Shown piece after piece: positions 1 to 11,031 of a stretch of DNA of 64,000 nucleotides. Under the pieces are notes generated by a model. It was not told the origin of the DNA. It did no database searches and saw nothing but the letters and a program-made list of their open reading frames with translations. Source of the stretch: Sulfuricurvum sp. (GTDB lineage: Bacteria; Campylobacterota; Campylobacteria; Campylobacterales; Sulfurimonadaceae); contig JAUYAU010000014.1 of the NCBI GenBank assembly GCA_030693335.1, positions 1 to 64,000 on the forward strand, given 5' to 3'. Within the stretch, counting starts at the first letter, position 1; every line of letters begins with the position of its first letter. A program made the position numbers and the translations under genes.

Positions 1-146
1 AACACAAGACGTTTTATGTGCTGGTGTATTACCCAAAAAGGAAAAAAACTTGTTTATTATTAGCTTTTGTGAGAACCATGAGTCTCATAGAACTTCAATC
101 AGATTGTAACGTTTGATTGAATAAATGCATTATACGAAGGAATACT

Positions 147-902
147 ATGGATACAAAAGAAACAAATATTTATGAAACCGATGAACTTGTAGGGCAATAC
201 TGCGATTTTCAGTACGGAGATGAATATTTCGGTGTGGCGAACTTTGCCAAAGCATGTGCGCAAAAAGCGATTGACTATAGTAAAGGAACCTCCCAGACTA
301 AAGCACTCGATTTAGGATGTGCAACGGGATACGCATCGTTTGAGCTGGCAAAAACATTTGATTATGTAGACGGTATCGATTACTCACAGGCATTTGTAAA
401 TGTTGCAAAGCAGTTGCAACATACAGGAGGGATCAGCTATACGCAAAACGGTGAGGGTGAGATCAAAAACCGTAAAGAGGTCTGCGTTGATGATTTTGGA
501 TTTAGAGAGGTGAGTCCAAAAGTCCATTTTTCGCAAGGGGATGCATGTGCGTTAGCTCCTGAATTTAAAGAGTATGATCTTATTATGGCGACGAATCTGA
601 TTGATCGACTCTATGCGCCTCATCTGTTTTTAAAAAGCATTCATGAACGTCTCAATAAAAATGGAGTTTTAGTACTGACATCACCCTATACGTGGAAAGA
701 AGAATACACGGCCAAAGAGTTTTGGGTAGGAGGTTATGCGGACGAAAACGGCCAAGAAATTACGACGTTAAATGCGCTCAAGGAAATGTTAGGGAAGCAT
801 TTTGAACTTATTGCTACGGAAGACGTCCCTTTTGTCATTCGTGAAACACCGCGTAAATTTCAATACACGATTTCCCAAATGTCAGTTTGGAAGAAGAAAT
901 AG
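147..902 (+). CDS. SAM-dependent methyltransferase resembling the OvoA C-terminal domain (putative 4-mercaptohistidine N1-methyltransferase)
   Basis: Internal ATG at 147; 'DLGCATGYASFELA' SAM motif plus 'YETDELVGQYCDFQYGDEYFGVANFAKACAQKA' resembling the OvoA C-terminal family. Confidence 0.75.
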   Translation: MDTKETNIYETDELVGQYCDFQYGDEYFGVANFAKACAQKAIDYSKGTSQTKALDLGCATGYASFELAKTFDYVDGIDYSQAFVNVAKQLQHTGGISYTQNGEGEIKNRKEVCVDDFGFREVSPKVHFSQGDACALAPEFKEYDLIMATNLIDRLYAPHLFLKSIHERLNKNGVLVLTSPYTWKEEYTAKEFWVGGYADENGQEITTLNALKEMLGKHFELIATEDVPFVIRETPRKFQYTISQMSVWKKK

Positions 903-910
903 GGCTTACA

Positions 911-2521
911 CTATACCTTTGATTGTACAGTAATCTTGGTCGCTTCAAAAAGTTCAGCGGCCTTGGCAATCATGGGTTCATTTAGAACATCAGAACCGTC
1001 AAACTCTTTGATACTGGTTTCATCGCATTGGCTAACACAGCTTCCGACACTGATTTCAGACTCTTCAATCATTGAAGCAGATTCAAAAAGAGGTTCGTTA
1101 GAATTTTCCTCTACAGGTGGTTCAAGTTCTGTAGCGGTTTTACTGCATGCTTGCGATTTGATGACGGTGTCGATGCCGTAAACTTCACGGACAAATTGAC
1201 GAATAATCCCAAAACTGTTTTTGAGCAGTTCTTTATCATCTCCAGAAGCACAACTTTCCCAAGTGAGGGCGTTGTCTTTATACGAAAGAAAGGCAACGTT
1301 ACGCTCAAAACAATCACCCAAAGCGATACTACGATCACGTATTTTGTCGCACAGAAGTTCGAAAGGAAGTTTTGTAGGGGTACTGGCTACTACATGGACA
1401 CTTGTCTGCTGAGCTACGGATGTTTTGGCAGCAGCGGGGATATCGTGCATCGGTGTACGGGATTCGAGTGATTCGATCATCTCATCAATTTCTTTGATCT
1501 TTAAGGCTTCAATCATTTTAAAGAGGATGAGGCTAACGACAAAACCGCCATCTGCATTGATTGCAAAGAGAGTTTTTGCATCGCTGAGGATTCTAAAAAA
1601 GCGTTCGATAATCAGGGGGCTAAAACGACGCTCCCCTTCATACAGTTTTTCTTTGAGATAGGCGATGAGTTCATCGACCACCATCTCTGCTTCATACGAT
1701 TCAAGTTCTTTGAGTTTTTGGATCAGAGCAGGGCGATCTTTGGCAAAAATGGCTTCAAAAAGAGTGTCAATGTAAGAAGGATCTAAAAGCCCGAGCATAT
1801 CGGCAACGGTTTTGACGTCCACAAACCCTTTGGAATAAATAATAGCCTGATCGAGTAAAGTGAGTGTGTCACGCAGACTTCCAGAGCCGCTTCGGGCCAA
1901 AATATCAAGTGCTTCATTGTCAAATTCGATGTTTTCCAAATGGAGAATATGGGAGAGGTGATGGACAATATTGGGATGGCTGATACGTTTGAAGCGAAAA
2001 TGCTGTGTACGGCTTAAAATGGTGGCAGGCAGTTTAAGCGGATCGGTCGTAGCAAGGATAAATTTAACATACTCAGGAGGCTCTTCAAGTGTTTTGAGCA
2101 GGGCATTGTGCGCCTCTTTGGTGAGCATATGAACTTCATCAATAATGAATATTTTGTATTTTCCGCTTGCAGGGCGGTATTTGGTATGCTCGATCAAATC
2201 ACGGATATCATCGATCTTTCGGCTGGATGCGGCATCCATCTCGATGATGTCAATATGACGCCCTTCATTGGCCATCATACAATGGGAACACACGTCGCAT
2301 GGAGCAGACGTTGGACCCTCATCGCACATCATTGACTTGGCTAAAATTCGTGCCGTAGAAGTTTTTCCAGAACCGCGCAATCCTGAGAAGAGGTATGCGT
2401 GGGACAAACGTTTGGTGTCAAGCGCCAGTGAAAGGGTTTGGGAAATGCTCTCTTGCCCGATCAGTTCTTCAAAACGCCGTGGACGGTATTTGAGTGCTAA
2501 GACTTCGGATTTTTGACTCAT
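911..2521 (-). CDS. dnaX: DNA polymerase III subunit gamma/tau
   Basis: N-term 'LALKYRPRRFEELIGQE', Walker A 'GLRGSGKTSTARILAK', zinc Cys cluster, 'IIDEVHMLTKEAHNALLKTLEEPP'. Confidence 0.96.
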   Translation of the reverse strand: MSQKSEVLALKYRPRRFEELIGQESISQTLSLALDTKRLSHAYLFSGLRGSGKTSTARILAKSMMCDEGPTSAPCDVCSHCMMANEGRHIDIIEMDAASSRKIDDIRDLIEHTKYRPASGKYKIFIIDEVHMLTKEAHNALLKTLEEPPEYVKFILATTDPLKLPATILSRTQHFRFKRISHPNIVHHLSHILHLENIEFDNEALDILARSGSGSLRDTLTLLDQAIIYSKGFVDVKTVADMLGLLDPSYIDTLFEAIFAKDRPALIQKLKELESYEAEMVVDELIAYLKEKLYEGERRFSPLIIERFFRILSDAKTLFAINADGGFVVSLILFKMIEALKIKEIDEMIESLESRTPMHDIPAAAKTSVAQQTSVHVVASTPTKLPFELLCDKIRDRSIALGDCFERNVAFLSYKDNALTWESCASGDDKELLKNSFGIIRQFVREVYGIDTVIKSQACSKTATELEPPVEENSNEPLFESASMIEESEISVGSCVSQCDETSIKEFDGSDVLNEPMIAKAAELFEATKITVQSKV

Positions 2522-3270
2522 TTATTTTCTCCTAGCCATTCTCGGGCTGTTTTACGTAAGCCCTCCGGATTTTCGGAAGCGAAAAATTTAAGCTGTGTAT
2601 GCTCAAATCGTTGGGTGAAATCGTAGTGCTTTTCGAGATATTCGACAATTGCTTCACCGGAGTGGATGAGGGTGCTTTGCCCCTTAAAATAATGATTAAT
2701 GGCATCCGATACGAGAGGGAAATGAGTACATCCCAATATAATCGCATCGGGAGCTTTGGCAAGGTGGCCAAAATAGTGATGCAGTGTGCTTTGCAATATT
2801 TCACCTTCATAGAGGCCTTCTTCTACTATTGGAACGAGCAACGTAGTAGCAATGGCGCTTAAGTTATGATAGCCAAGCTCTTGAAGCCCTTTTTCATAGG
2901 CTTGGGATTTTACGGTTGCTTTGGTGCCGAGAATTAAAATATCGGCATTGGTATCGGGAACCGCATTGTTAAGAGCGAGGACACCGGGATCAACAACCCC
3001 GATAACATCGCATTGGCTGTGTAAACGCATTTCATTGAGGGCATAGGCGCTGACAGTGTTACATGCCGTTATGAGCAAATCAATTTCAAAGTTTTTGAAA
3101 AATTCAAGGGCTTCAAGAGAGTAACGGATAATCGTATTTTGGTCTTTGACCCCATACGGGACACGAGCGGTGTCACCAAAATAGATGATTTCTTCGAAAA
3201 GCTGATGTTCAAGCAATGATTTAACGACGCTTAAGCCCCCAACGCCGCTGTCAAAGACTCCAACCCGCAT
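2518..3270 (-). CDS. murI: Glutamate racemase
   Basis: 'GVFDSGVGGLSVVKSL', 'ITACNTVSA', 'ILGCTHFPL'. Confidence 0.96.
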   Translation of the reverse strand: MRVGVFDSGVGGLSVVKSLLEHQLFEEIIYFGDTARVPYGVKDQNTIIRYSLEALEFFKNFEIDLLITACNTVSAYALNEMRLHSQCDVIGVVDPGVLALNNAVPDTNADILILGTKATVKSQAYEKGLQELGYHNLSAIATTLLVPIVEEGLYEGEILQSTLHHYFGHLAKAPDAIILGCTHFPLVSDAINHYFKGQSTLIHSGEAIVEYLEKHYDFTQRFEHTQLKFFASENPEGLRKTAREWLGENK

Positions 3271-3271
3271 T

Positions 3272-4609
3272 TTATTTGGTCGATTCGCCGTTATTCATGC
3301 TGTCAAGAAATTCAGCATTGCTCTTGCTCTTATTCATGGTGCTGTAAAGGAATCGCAATGCTTCAACTTCATCTTCTTGTTTATGCAGCATTGAACGTAA
3401 AATAAAGACTTTTTGTAAAACATCAGCACCGATAAGAAGCTCTTCTTTACGTGTACCTGATTTGAGAATATCGATAGCAGGATAGATACGGCGCTCAGAG
3501 ATTTTACGGCTGAGAACCACTTCGGAGTTACCGGTACCTTTGAACTCTTCAAAAATGACTTCGTCCATTTTGCTTCCCGTCTCAACAAGAGCGGTTGCGA
3601 TGATTGTCAAGCTTCCGCCATTTTCGATGTTACGTGCCGCACCGAAAAAACGTTTTGGTTTGTGCAGAGCGTTTGCATCTACACCACCTGAGAGAACTTT
3701 TCCACTTGAGGGAGTGACAGTATTGTATGCACGTGCTAAACGGGTGATGGAATCAAGCAAGATCACGACATCTTTGCCAAGTTCTACACGACGCTTTGCA
3801 CGCTCGATTACCATTTCGGCGACTTTGACATGGTTTTTGGCAGGTTCGTCAAACGTTGAACTGTACACTTCGCCTTTAACGGAGCGCTCCATGTCGGTAA
3901 CTTCCTCGGGACGTTCATCCACGAGTAAGACCATGAGCTCGATTTCAGGATGATTGTTCGTAATTCCGTGAGCGATCTCTTTCATCAGCTCTGTTTTACC
4001 GGACCTAGGAGGTGCGACGATTAGACCGCGCTGTCCTTTTCCGATTGGAGAGAACAGGTCCATCATACGTCCCGTGAGCTTGGTTGCGTTGTATTCGAGC
4101 TTGATTTGTTCCAGTGCATAAAGCGGAGTGAGATTCTCAAAGAGAGGACGTTTTTTGGACTCTTCAGGGGGAAGGTAGTTGATTGCTTCGACTTTGAGAA
4201 GGGCGTAATAACGCTCCTGGTCTTTTGGCGCACGTACTTGTCCGGTAACGATATCTCCGTTTCGTAGAGCAAAACGGCGAATTTGTGTACTGGAAACATA
4301 GGCATCGTGCATCGAATCACTAAAGCCCTGATCGATAGCACGTAAAAAACCATAACCATCCTGCATAATTTCCAAAATACCTGTAAAGAGGATAAAGCCG
4401 CCTTGCTGTACCTGTGTTTTAAGAATTTCAAAGATCAAGTCCTGACGTTTAAGTTCGTTTGGATCTTCGACATTCAATGTACTTGCAATCGCAAGCAACT
4501 CTTCGAGAGACTTGGTTCTAAGTGCTTCAATGGTGAATCCATCTACAGGGGTATGCGTACGGTTTTTGGAGTTATTTCTAGGAGTAGGGGTTTTTACGTT
4601 TTCGCTCAT
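3272..4609 (-). CDS. rho: Transcription termination factor Rho
   Basis: '[24 protein letters not shown]', '[16 protein letters not shown]', Rho C-terminal motifs. Confidence 0.97.
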   Translation of the reverse strand: MSENVKTPTPRNNSKNRTHTPVDGFTIEALRTKSLEELLAIASTLNVEDPNELKRQDLIFEILKTQVQQGGFILFTGILEIMQDGYGFLRAIDQGFSDSMHDAYVSSTQIRRFALRNGDIVTGQVRAPKDQERYYALLKVEAINYLPPEESKKRPLFENLTPLYALEQIKLEYNATKLTGRMMDLFSPIGKGQRGLIVAPPRSGKTELMKEIAHGITNNHPEIELMVLLVDERPEEVTDMERSVKGEVYSSTFDEPAKNHVKVAEMVIERAKRRVELGKDVVILLDSITRLARAYNTVTPSSGKVLSGGVDANALHKPKRFFGAARNIENGGSLTIIATALVETGSKMDEVIFEEFKGTGNSEVVLSRKISERRIYPAIDILKSGTRKEELLIGADVLQKVFILRSMLHKQEDEVEALRFLYSTMNKSKSNAEFLDSMNNGESTK

Positions 4610-4800
4610 TATAAAGGAAGCCTTAGTGTGTATGTAGATTTTGGGTGTGATATATGCAGCTGCAAAATAGTAATGTATGTATTGACATTATAACAATCCA
4701 TCATAGGGTTGTCAAGCCACTCATTTTTTTAATTTCTCATGATTTTCTCACGTTGAATCCATAAAATACCATCATGCTATTATAATGATGAGGTTTTAAT

Positions 4801-6000
4801 ATGACAATGAGAGCTAGATGGGCGTACTGCGCTATCTTAATTCCATTCTTGGGATATGCAATTAGTTTTAACGATCTTTGTGAACGGGCTTATACTGTTT
4901 CGGGAGAAGTGATTCAATCCAATAGTCGTATCAATACTATTGGTTTTGAAAAAGCTTCAGCGATGGCTTCTGAGCCTTTAAGTGTTGAAACATCTGCCAA
5001 AAAAGTAAAAGGAAATGGTTCTATAAATAGTATTAACAGCGGCACAGAGTATGGGGTTATGGTAGATTATTCGCTTAAAAATTCATTCTTACGTTCGGCA
5101 CAGGAGCATGAATTTGACCTAATGAAAAAAGGAACTCAGTTTGATATAGCTGCTCAAAAGGGAGAGATACAAATCGGATTAAAACGTGATTGGTTACTGT
5201 ATGGATTAGAACAAGAACGCACTTCAATCTTTGTAGACAAACGTGACTTCTCCCATAAAGCATACCAGGCCGGAGAGAAAAAGTTTCAAGCCGGGCGCTT
5301 GTCGCGTCTGGAACTGTTACGTCTGGAGAGCGAATATCACTCGACGCTGCAAGAAGTAGCAGCATCTTCAATGGAGACTGAACATGCACAACATCGTCTA
5401 AAAGTAGCGTCTATGATGATGGACAAAGTACGCATTGAGGATATGCCGTTTGTATATATAGATTTTTCTATGTTAGACGATCACCTAAGAGATGCCCCTG
5501 TGTTAAAATCACTGAAAACACGTATAGAGGCATTGGACGCATCGATCGCGACGCTGAGGCATTCAACGGTTAAATCCGTATCTGTCGGATTGGGAATGAC
5601 GCAGGAACCTACACAAAACAGTCTGGACTTTCGTTTCACGTTTCCCTTGGCTGTAGGCAGTAAAAATGATAATAAAATTGCTGCTTTAATGAGTGAACGA
5701 AGTGCCCTTGTTCATTTATTGGAGGTAACTAAACAAAAACTTCAGCTTAGTGTAAGTGCAATGTTGGAACATCTAGGTGAGCGTGAAAAAAGAATCCAAA
5801 CACTGATTGAAAATGAAAAGGAGTATGAAACTCTTTTTGCAATGGCACAAAAAGGGTATGAAGGGGGCAAAATGGGGCAATTTGAATATTTAGCTGCCAA
5901 AAGTGCCTATTACGATGCCCGTTTGCGTACGCTTGAACTAAAAGAAAGCTATATTGAAGAGATGAGTGAAATTGAAAAGAAAATAGGGAGAATTTGGTAA
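4801..6000 (+). CDS. TolC-family outer membrane efflux protein
   Basis: Signal peptide, long coiled-coil 'AGEKKFQAGRLSRLELLRLESEYHSTLQEV' OEP repeats; first gene of RND operon. Confidence 0.8.
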   Translation: MTMRARWAYCAILIPFLGYAISFNDLCERAYTVSGEVIQSNSRINTIGFEKASAMASEPLSVETSAKKVKGNGSINSINSGTEYGVMVDYSLKNSFLRSAQEHEFDLMKKGTQFDIAAQKGEIQIGLKRDWLLYGLEQERTSIFVDKRDFSHKAYQAGEKKFQAGRLSRLELLRLESEYHSTLQEVAASSMETEHAQHRLKVASMMMDKVRIEDMPFVYIDFSMLDDHLRDAPVLKSLKTRIEALDASIATLRHSTVKSVSVGLGMTQEPTQNSLDFRFTFPLAVGSKNDNKIAALMSERSALVHLLEVTKQKLQLSVSAMLEHLGEREKRIQTLIENEKEYETLFAMAQKGYEGGKMGQFEYLAAKSAYYDARLRTLELKESYIEEMSEIEKKIGRIW

Positions 6001-7040
6001 TGAAACAAAGTTTACTACTGCTTATGGCAGCAACGGCAGTAATGGCACAAATCACGATTAACGAAGTCCAAATGAAAAAAATGGGAATAACCACAGGTAA
6101 GGTTAATCTTGTCAGCAGTACAACAGTAGGTCCTCTTATCGCAAAAATCGACTATGACGAAGAGCAGTCCAAAAGCTATTTTCTAGATCATGAAGCATCA
6201 ATCGTGGCGTTGAAGGTTCGAGCAGGGGATCAGGTAAAAAAAGGGCAAATTCTTTGCCGTATTGCTTCGCCTGAACTCTTAACAAATGGTTTTGAACTCA
6301 AAGAGGTTCAAAATCGCTATCGCAGCATTCAAAACAATGTTAAAAAAGATGAAGTTCTCTATAAAGAGGGGATTATATCCTATCGAGATTATCAAATAGG
6401 TGCTCTGGAAGCCGCTTCATTACGCTCACGTATCTTGACGCTTGAAGCGCAATTTTCTCTTGCAGGGGTTGTTCCGAGTACGGACGGTTCTATGGCGGTT
6501 ATTGCACAAAAGAATGGGATTATTACTCTTTCTCCTTTGGCGGTAGCTGAAAAAATTATACCATATCAGCCATATTTTCGAATTTCAAATACCGATGCAA
6601 TGACCGCTATAATAAACATTTCTCCCAAACAAATTGCTTCCATTTCCAAAGGGGATAAAGTGTTAAATAAAGCAGGTAGCTCGATCGGAAGTATTATCTC
6701 TGTTGCTACATCGGTAAATGGTTCGACCAATTCTGCGACTGCAATTGCCCGCATAAGTAATCGTTCAGGTGAACTGCGTGCAGGTACAACAACTGGATTG
6801 TTTGTCTCAACATCAAAACCTGTGACCTCTGTTTTCATACCCTCAAACGCAGTTGTAAAACATCAAGGAAAAAGCATTTGCTTTATTCGTACATCAAATG
6901 GTTTCCAAGCCCAAGAACTAGCTGTTGTCGGTGTAAGTAAAGAAGGGGTTTTCGTACGCCAAAAAGGAATTGATCAAGCCACGCAAGTCGCCGTGAGCGG
7001 GTTAATCGTTCTTAAAGGTGCCATGAGCGGATTCGAATGA
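6000..7040 (+). CDS. RND efflux periplasmic adaptor (membrane fusion) protein
   Basis: Lipoyl-like 'VALKVRAGDQVKKGQILCRIASPEL', beta-barrel/adaptor C-term; ATG at 6000 overlaps the TolC-like stop. Confidence 0.87.
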   Translation: MKQSLLLLMAATAVMAQITINEVQMKKMGITTGKVNLVSSTTVGPLIAKIDYDEEQSKSYFLDHEASIVALKVRAGDQVKKGQILCRIASPELLTNGFELKEVQNRYRSIQNNVKKDEVLYKEGIISYRDYQIGALEAASLRSRILTLEAQFSLAGVVPSTDGSMAVIAQKNGIITLSPLAVAEKIIPYQPYFRISNTDAMTAIINISPKQIASISKGDKVLNKAGSSIGSIISVATSVNGSTNSATAIARISNRSGELRAGTTTGLFVSTSKPVTSVFIPSNAVVKHQGKSICFIRTSNGFQAQELAVVGVSKEGVFVRQKGIDQATQVAVSGLIVLKGAMSGFE

Positions 7041-10000
7041 TGCTGAACTTTATCGTCGAATCTTCGCTTAAACAGCGTATTATTGTTCTTTTATTTGCTT
7101 TGGCAATCATCCTATACGGTATCTATTCGTTTATTAAGATACCGATTGATGCTTTTCCGGATATCTCTTCCACGCAAGTGAAAATTATTTTTAAAGCTCC
7201 TGGAATGACTCCTGAAGAAGTGGAGTCAAGAGTCGTTCGCCCGATGGAAGCGGAACTGATGGGAATCGAAAACCAAGTATTGCTCAAAAGTACCTCCAAA
7301 TATGCCATAGCGGATATCACCATTGATTTTAAGGATGGGATAGATGTTTATCGCGCTCGCGCACAGGTTTCTGAGAAACTTTCTAGTGCGATGGAGTCAC
7401 TGCCCAAGGGGGTTAGCGGTGGCATGGCTGCCGTTACGACACCCTTAGGGGAAGTGTTTATGTTTACCATTGAAGGGGATATGAGCCAGCAAGGAAAACG
7501 TGAACTTCTCGATTTTGTTATACGTCCGGCGTTACGCGGTGCCAAGGGAGTTGCTGATATCAATGCTCTTGGGGGAGAAGTACGTACGATCACCCTTGTC
7601 CCTGATGTAGGTGCTATGGGTCGATTAGGAATCACCTTGGGTGATTTGGAAGCAGCATTGGGAGAAAACCTCAAAAACGATGGTGCAGGGAGACTTAATC
7701 GTGGAGATGAGGGATATCTGGTCAAAGTACAAAGCGGTGTTCAAAACAGCGCTCAAATAGCCAATATAACGATACATTCGCATAATGGACCCATACGAAT
7801 CGGCGATTTTTGTGCCCTCAATGAGGAGTCCCGGACACGGCTTGGCTTTGTGACAAAAAATGGTCTCGGTGAAGCAACCCAGGGGCTAGTGATGGCGTTG
7901 CGCGGTGCAAATGCTAAAGAATCCATTATCGATATTAAAGAAAGACTGGAAGCATTGAAACCGATGCTTCCAAAAGGGATAACGGTTGTCCCTTTTTATG
8001 ATCGAAGTGAACTTACTCAAAAAGCAGTAGATACTGTTTCGCACGCATTATTAGAAGCGGTAGTTTTAGTCATACTATTATTACTGCTCTTTTTAGGTGA
8101 CGTACGAGCAGCAATTTCCGTAGCAGTTATTTTACCGTTATCGTTATCAATTGCATTTATTATGATGCGTTATTTTGGTATTACCGCAAATCTCATGAGT
8201 TTAGGCGGTTTGGCGATTGCTGTTGGTATGCTTGTAGATTCGGCAGTAGTAGTGGTCGAGAATACCTTTGCTAAACTTGGTGAAGGAGATCAAAAACTTC
8301 CTAAACTTCATCTTGTGTATCGTGCTACCAAAGAAGTAAGTGTTTCAGTATTCAGTGGACTTTTGATCATTGCTGTGGTCTTTTTACCGCTCTTGACGCT
8401 GGAAGGGCTTGAGGGGAAACTTTTTGCTCCCGTGGCGATGACGATCGTCTTTGCTCTTTTGGGTTCACTAATCCTTTCTCTCACCGTAATCCCGGTTGTA
8501 TCATCGTTTCTTCTCAAAACGGTTCCGCACTCTGAAACACGATTGGATCGTTTTTTTACTCAGTTATACGTACCGATACTCAATTTTGCCTTGACTCAAA
8601 CGAAGACCCTCTTTATCGCAGCCATAGCTTTTTTAATTATAAGCTTTTCCCTATTCGGATTGGTAGGTAAAACATTTATGCCGACATTGGATGAGGGTGA
8701 TTTGATTTTAATTGTTGAACCGATGCCTTCTATCTCATTGGAAGCATCTAAAGATCTTAATTTGGCAATTCAAAAGGAGCTTCTCCGCACTATTCCAGAA
8801 ATTAAAACTATTGTTGCACGCACGGGTACAGATGAACTCGGACTGGATCCTATGACATTGAATCAAACCGATACATTTTTGATCCTCAAACCTAAAGAAA
8901 AATGGCAAGCAAAAAATAAAGAAGAGATCATGAAAAACATTATGATTGCCCTTAAACCCTTTACAGGAATAAGCTTTAGCTTTACCCAGCCTATTGATAT
9001 GCGCATATCGGAAATGTTGACGGGGACACGCGGTGATTTGGCAGTCAAAATTTTTGGTACCGACATTGATACACTCAATAGTCTTAGCAAAGAAGTAGGC
9101 ACAATTTTAGAAGGCATTAATGGTTCAAGCGAAGTTGTTGTTACCCTTAATGAAGGAATTAACTATCTTAGTATTACCCCAGACCGATTGGCTATGGCAA
9201 ATACAGGAATAAGCAGTGGTGAACTTCAGCAATTTTTAAAAGCGTCACTGGAAGGTATTATTGTTGATACGATACCGCAAGGTAATGCGCGTACTCCTGT
9301 AATGATCCGCCTGGATAATGATATAGCACATGATTACGAAAAGTTTAGCGCATTGGAAATTCCTTTGAAGGAGGGAGGGAGTGTTCCCTTGGCCAGTATT
9401 GCTACGATTACAGAGACAGAGGGCCCTGTTCAAGTTCTTCGAGAAAATAATGAGCGATTGAGCGTGGTGCGTTCAAATGTCGAAAACCGAGATCTCGTAG
9501 GATTTGTCGAAGAGGCAAAACAAAAAATCAATAGCACTCTAAACCTGCCAAAAGGATACCATATCGTATACGGTGGAGAATTTGAAAACCAACAGCGCTC
9601 GTCAGCACGCTTAATGGCAGTGGTTCCGGTGAGTATCGTGGTGATCTTTTTGATTCTCTTCTTCACCTTTCGATCGATTAGTGCTACACTGCTCATCTTG
9701 TTTAATATCCCCTTTGCCGTGACAGGGGGAATTATCTCTCTTTTCTTGAGCGGCGAGTATCTTTCAGTTCCTGCATCGGTCGGATTTATCGCCCTTTTTG
9801 GAATCGCAGTACTCAACGGTGTAGTGATGGTGAGTTATTTTAATACCCTTCTAGGGAATGGATTGACGATCGATGATGCGGTCCATGAAGGGGCACGTCG
9901 ACGGCTTCGTCCGGTATTGATGACGGCGTTTATCGCAGCACTTGGATTATTGCCGTTGTTATTTGCTTCAGGTGTGGGAAGTGAAATCCAAAAACCATTG

Positions 10001-10099
10001 GCAATCGTTGTTTTGGGCGGATTGGTCACTTCAACCATCTTAACACTGTTGATTTTGCCACCCGCCTTTAAAATAATCTATAAACGGGGAGAAAAATGA
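7037..10099 (+). CDS. CzcA/CusA-family heavy-metal RND efflux transporter
   Basis: 1020 aa; 'IPIDAFPDISSTQVKIIFKAPGMTPEEVESRVVRPMEAELMGI' and TM4 'LAIAVGMLVDSAVVVVENTF'. Confidence 0.95.
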   Translation: MMLNFIVESSLKQRIIVLLFALAIILYGIYSFIKIPIDAFPDISSTQVKIIFKAPGMTPEEVESRVVRPMEAELMGIENQVLLKSTSKYAIADITIDFKDGIDVYRARAQVSEKLSSAMESLPKGVSGGMAAVTTPLGEVFMFTIEGDMSQQGKRELLDFVIRPALRGAKGVADINALGGEVRTITLVPDVGAMGRLGITLGDLEAALGENLKNDGAGRLNRGDEGYLVKVQSGVQNSAQIANITIHSHNGPIRIGDFCALNEESRTRLGFVTKNGLGEATQGLVMALRGANAKESIIDIKERLEALKPMLPKGITVVPFYDRSELTQKAVDTVSHALLEAVVLVILLLLLFLGDVRAAISVAVILPLSLSIAFIMMRYFGITANLMSLGGLAIAVGMLVDSAVVVVENTFAKLGEGDQKLPKLHLVYRATKEVSVSVFSGLLIIAVVFLPLLTLEGLEGKLFAPVAMTIVFALLGSLILSLTVIPVVSSFLLKTVPHSETRLDRFFTQLYVPILNFALTQTKTLFIAAIAFLIISFSLFGLVGKTFMPTLDEGDLILIVEPMPSISLEASKDLNLAIQKELLRTIPEIKTIVARTGTDELGLDPMTLNQTDTFLILKPKEKWQAKNKEEIMKNIMIALKPFTGISFSFTQPIDMRISEMLTGTRGDLAVKIFGTDIDTLNSLSKEVGTILEGINGSSEVVVTLNEGINYLSITPDRLAMANTGISSGELQQFLKASLEGIIVDTIPQGNARTPVMIRLDNDIAHDYEKFSALEIPLKEGGSVPLASIATITETEGPVQVLRENNERLSVVRSNVENRDLVGFVEEAKQKINSTLNLPKGYHIVYGGEFENQQRSSARLMAVVPVSIVVIFLILFFTFRSISATLLILFNIPFAVTGGIISLFLSGEYLSVPASVGFIALFGIAVLNGVVMVSYFNTLLGNGLTIDDAVHEGARRRLRPVLMTAFIAALGLLPLLFASGVGSEIQKPLAIVVLGGLVTSTILTLLILPPAFKIIYKRGEK

Positions 10100-10383
10100 A
10101 CATGAGTGAAATGGATATTTATTTTGAAATTAATCATAAAGATAGTTTGGTAGATTTTTTACTCTCGCAAGGATATAATGATTTTTACTTTTTTTCCTGC
10201 AATCGCTATGGTGCCGGTGCTTTTTTAAAAAGTGCCCAGGAACAAGTGAGTGCGAGGGCTGACTTTGGTGTTTTTAAACTTTTTTTAGACCAGGAGAATA
10301 TTCTTGCCCTCTCTTCTTCAATCAAACAGAAACTTCATGGGAAGAATATTAAAATGTATACTTATGGAATCAGTGAATTGTAA
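10096..10383 (+). CDS. DUF3240-like small protein associated with metal RND systems
   Basis: 95 aa, ATGA-coupled to the RND pump; resembles DUF3240 family and context. Confidence 0.6.
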   Translation: MNMSEMDIYFEINHKDSLVDFLLSQGYNDFYFFSCNRYGAGAFLKSAQEQVSARADFGVFKLFLDQENILALSSSIKQKLHGKNIKMYTYGISEL

Positions 10384-11031
10384 ATGCGTATTTTAATTGC
10401 AGACGATGAAAAAGAGCTTTTAGAATTGTTAGCCTTTAGCTTAAAAAACGAAGGTTGGATCGTCGATACCGCAAGTGAAATTGACGAAGTTAAAATGCAC
10501 CTGGATGCATTTACCTATGCGGTGATTATTTTAGATCGAACCTTTCATGGTAAAGACAGAGTCAAAGAATTAATACTTTATGCTAAGCAAAAGAATGCTT
10601 CACAGCCTGTTTTGATTTTGAGTGCGCTTGGAACGGTAGATGATAAAGTTGAAGGGTTGGAATTTGGAGCGGATGACTATCTGGAAAAACCGTTTGATGT
10701 TAAAGAACTTCGAGCGCGAATTATTGCCCTGTCGCGCCGATTTTCACCAAAAAAGTTACAGCTTTATGGTTTTGATATTGATCTTATTCATCAAAGTGTC
10801 CAGAAAGAGGGAATAGAGATTGTGCTTTCAAAAAATGAGCATACTTTGCTTTTTTATCTGCTAAATCGTAATGCGATTGCTTCACGTGACGAAATTATGG
10901 ATGCTTTGTATGATAACCCTCAGAATATCACGCCCAACGCTATTGATGAACTGGTTGCACGTCTTCGTCGTAAGCTACACCCTTTGATTGTCAAAACAAT
11001 TAAAACACGAGGCTATCTCATTGAAATATAA
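10384..11031 (+). CDS. OmpR-family response regulator
   Basis: Receiver 'ILIADDEKELLELL...LEKPFDVKELRARI' and winged-helix 'VSKNEHTLLFYLL..VARLRRKLHP'. Confidence 0.93.
   Translation: MRILIADDEKELLELLAFSLKNEGWIVDTASEIDEVKMHLDAFTYAVIILDRTFHGKDRVKELILYAKQKNASQPVLILSALGTVDDKVEGLEFGADDYLEKPFDVKELRARIIALSRRFSPKKLQLYGFDIDLIHQSVQKEGIEIVLSKNEHTLLFYLLNRNAIASRDEIMDALYDNPQNITPNAIDELVARLRRKLHPLIVKTIKTRGYLIEI

Noticed and set aside
1-116. C-terminal fragment of an upstream gene (possibly an ovothiol partner)
   Set aside because: Several short open frames end here, none giving a recognisable C-terminus; cannot be assigned from about 100 bp.
911-2521. Programmed frameshift in dnaX (tau/gamma)
   Set aside because: No A AAA AAG-type slippery heptamer with a stem-loop was evident on the coding strand; not supported.
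4770-4790. CATCAT...ATGATG inverted repeat with TATAAT just before the RND operon
   Set aside because: The TATAAT lies too close to the RBS/ATG for a normal promoter and the arms are only 6 bp in an AT-rich region; suggestive at most.
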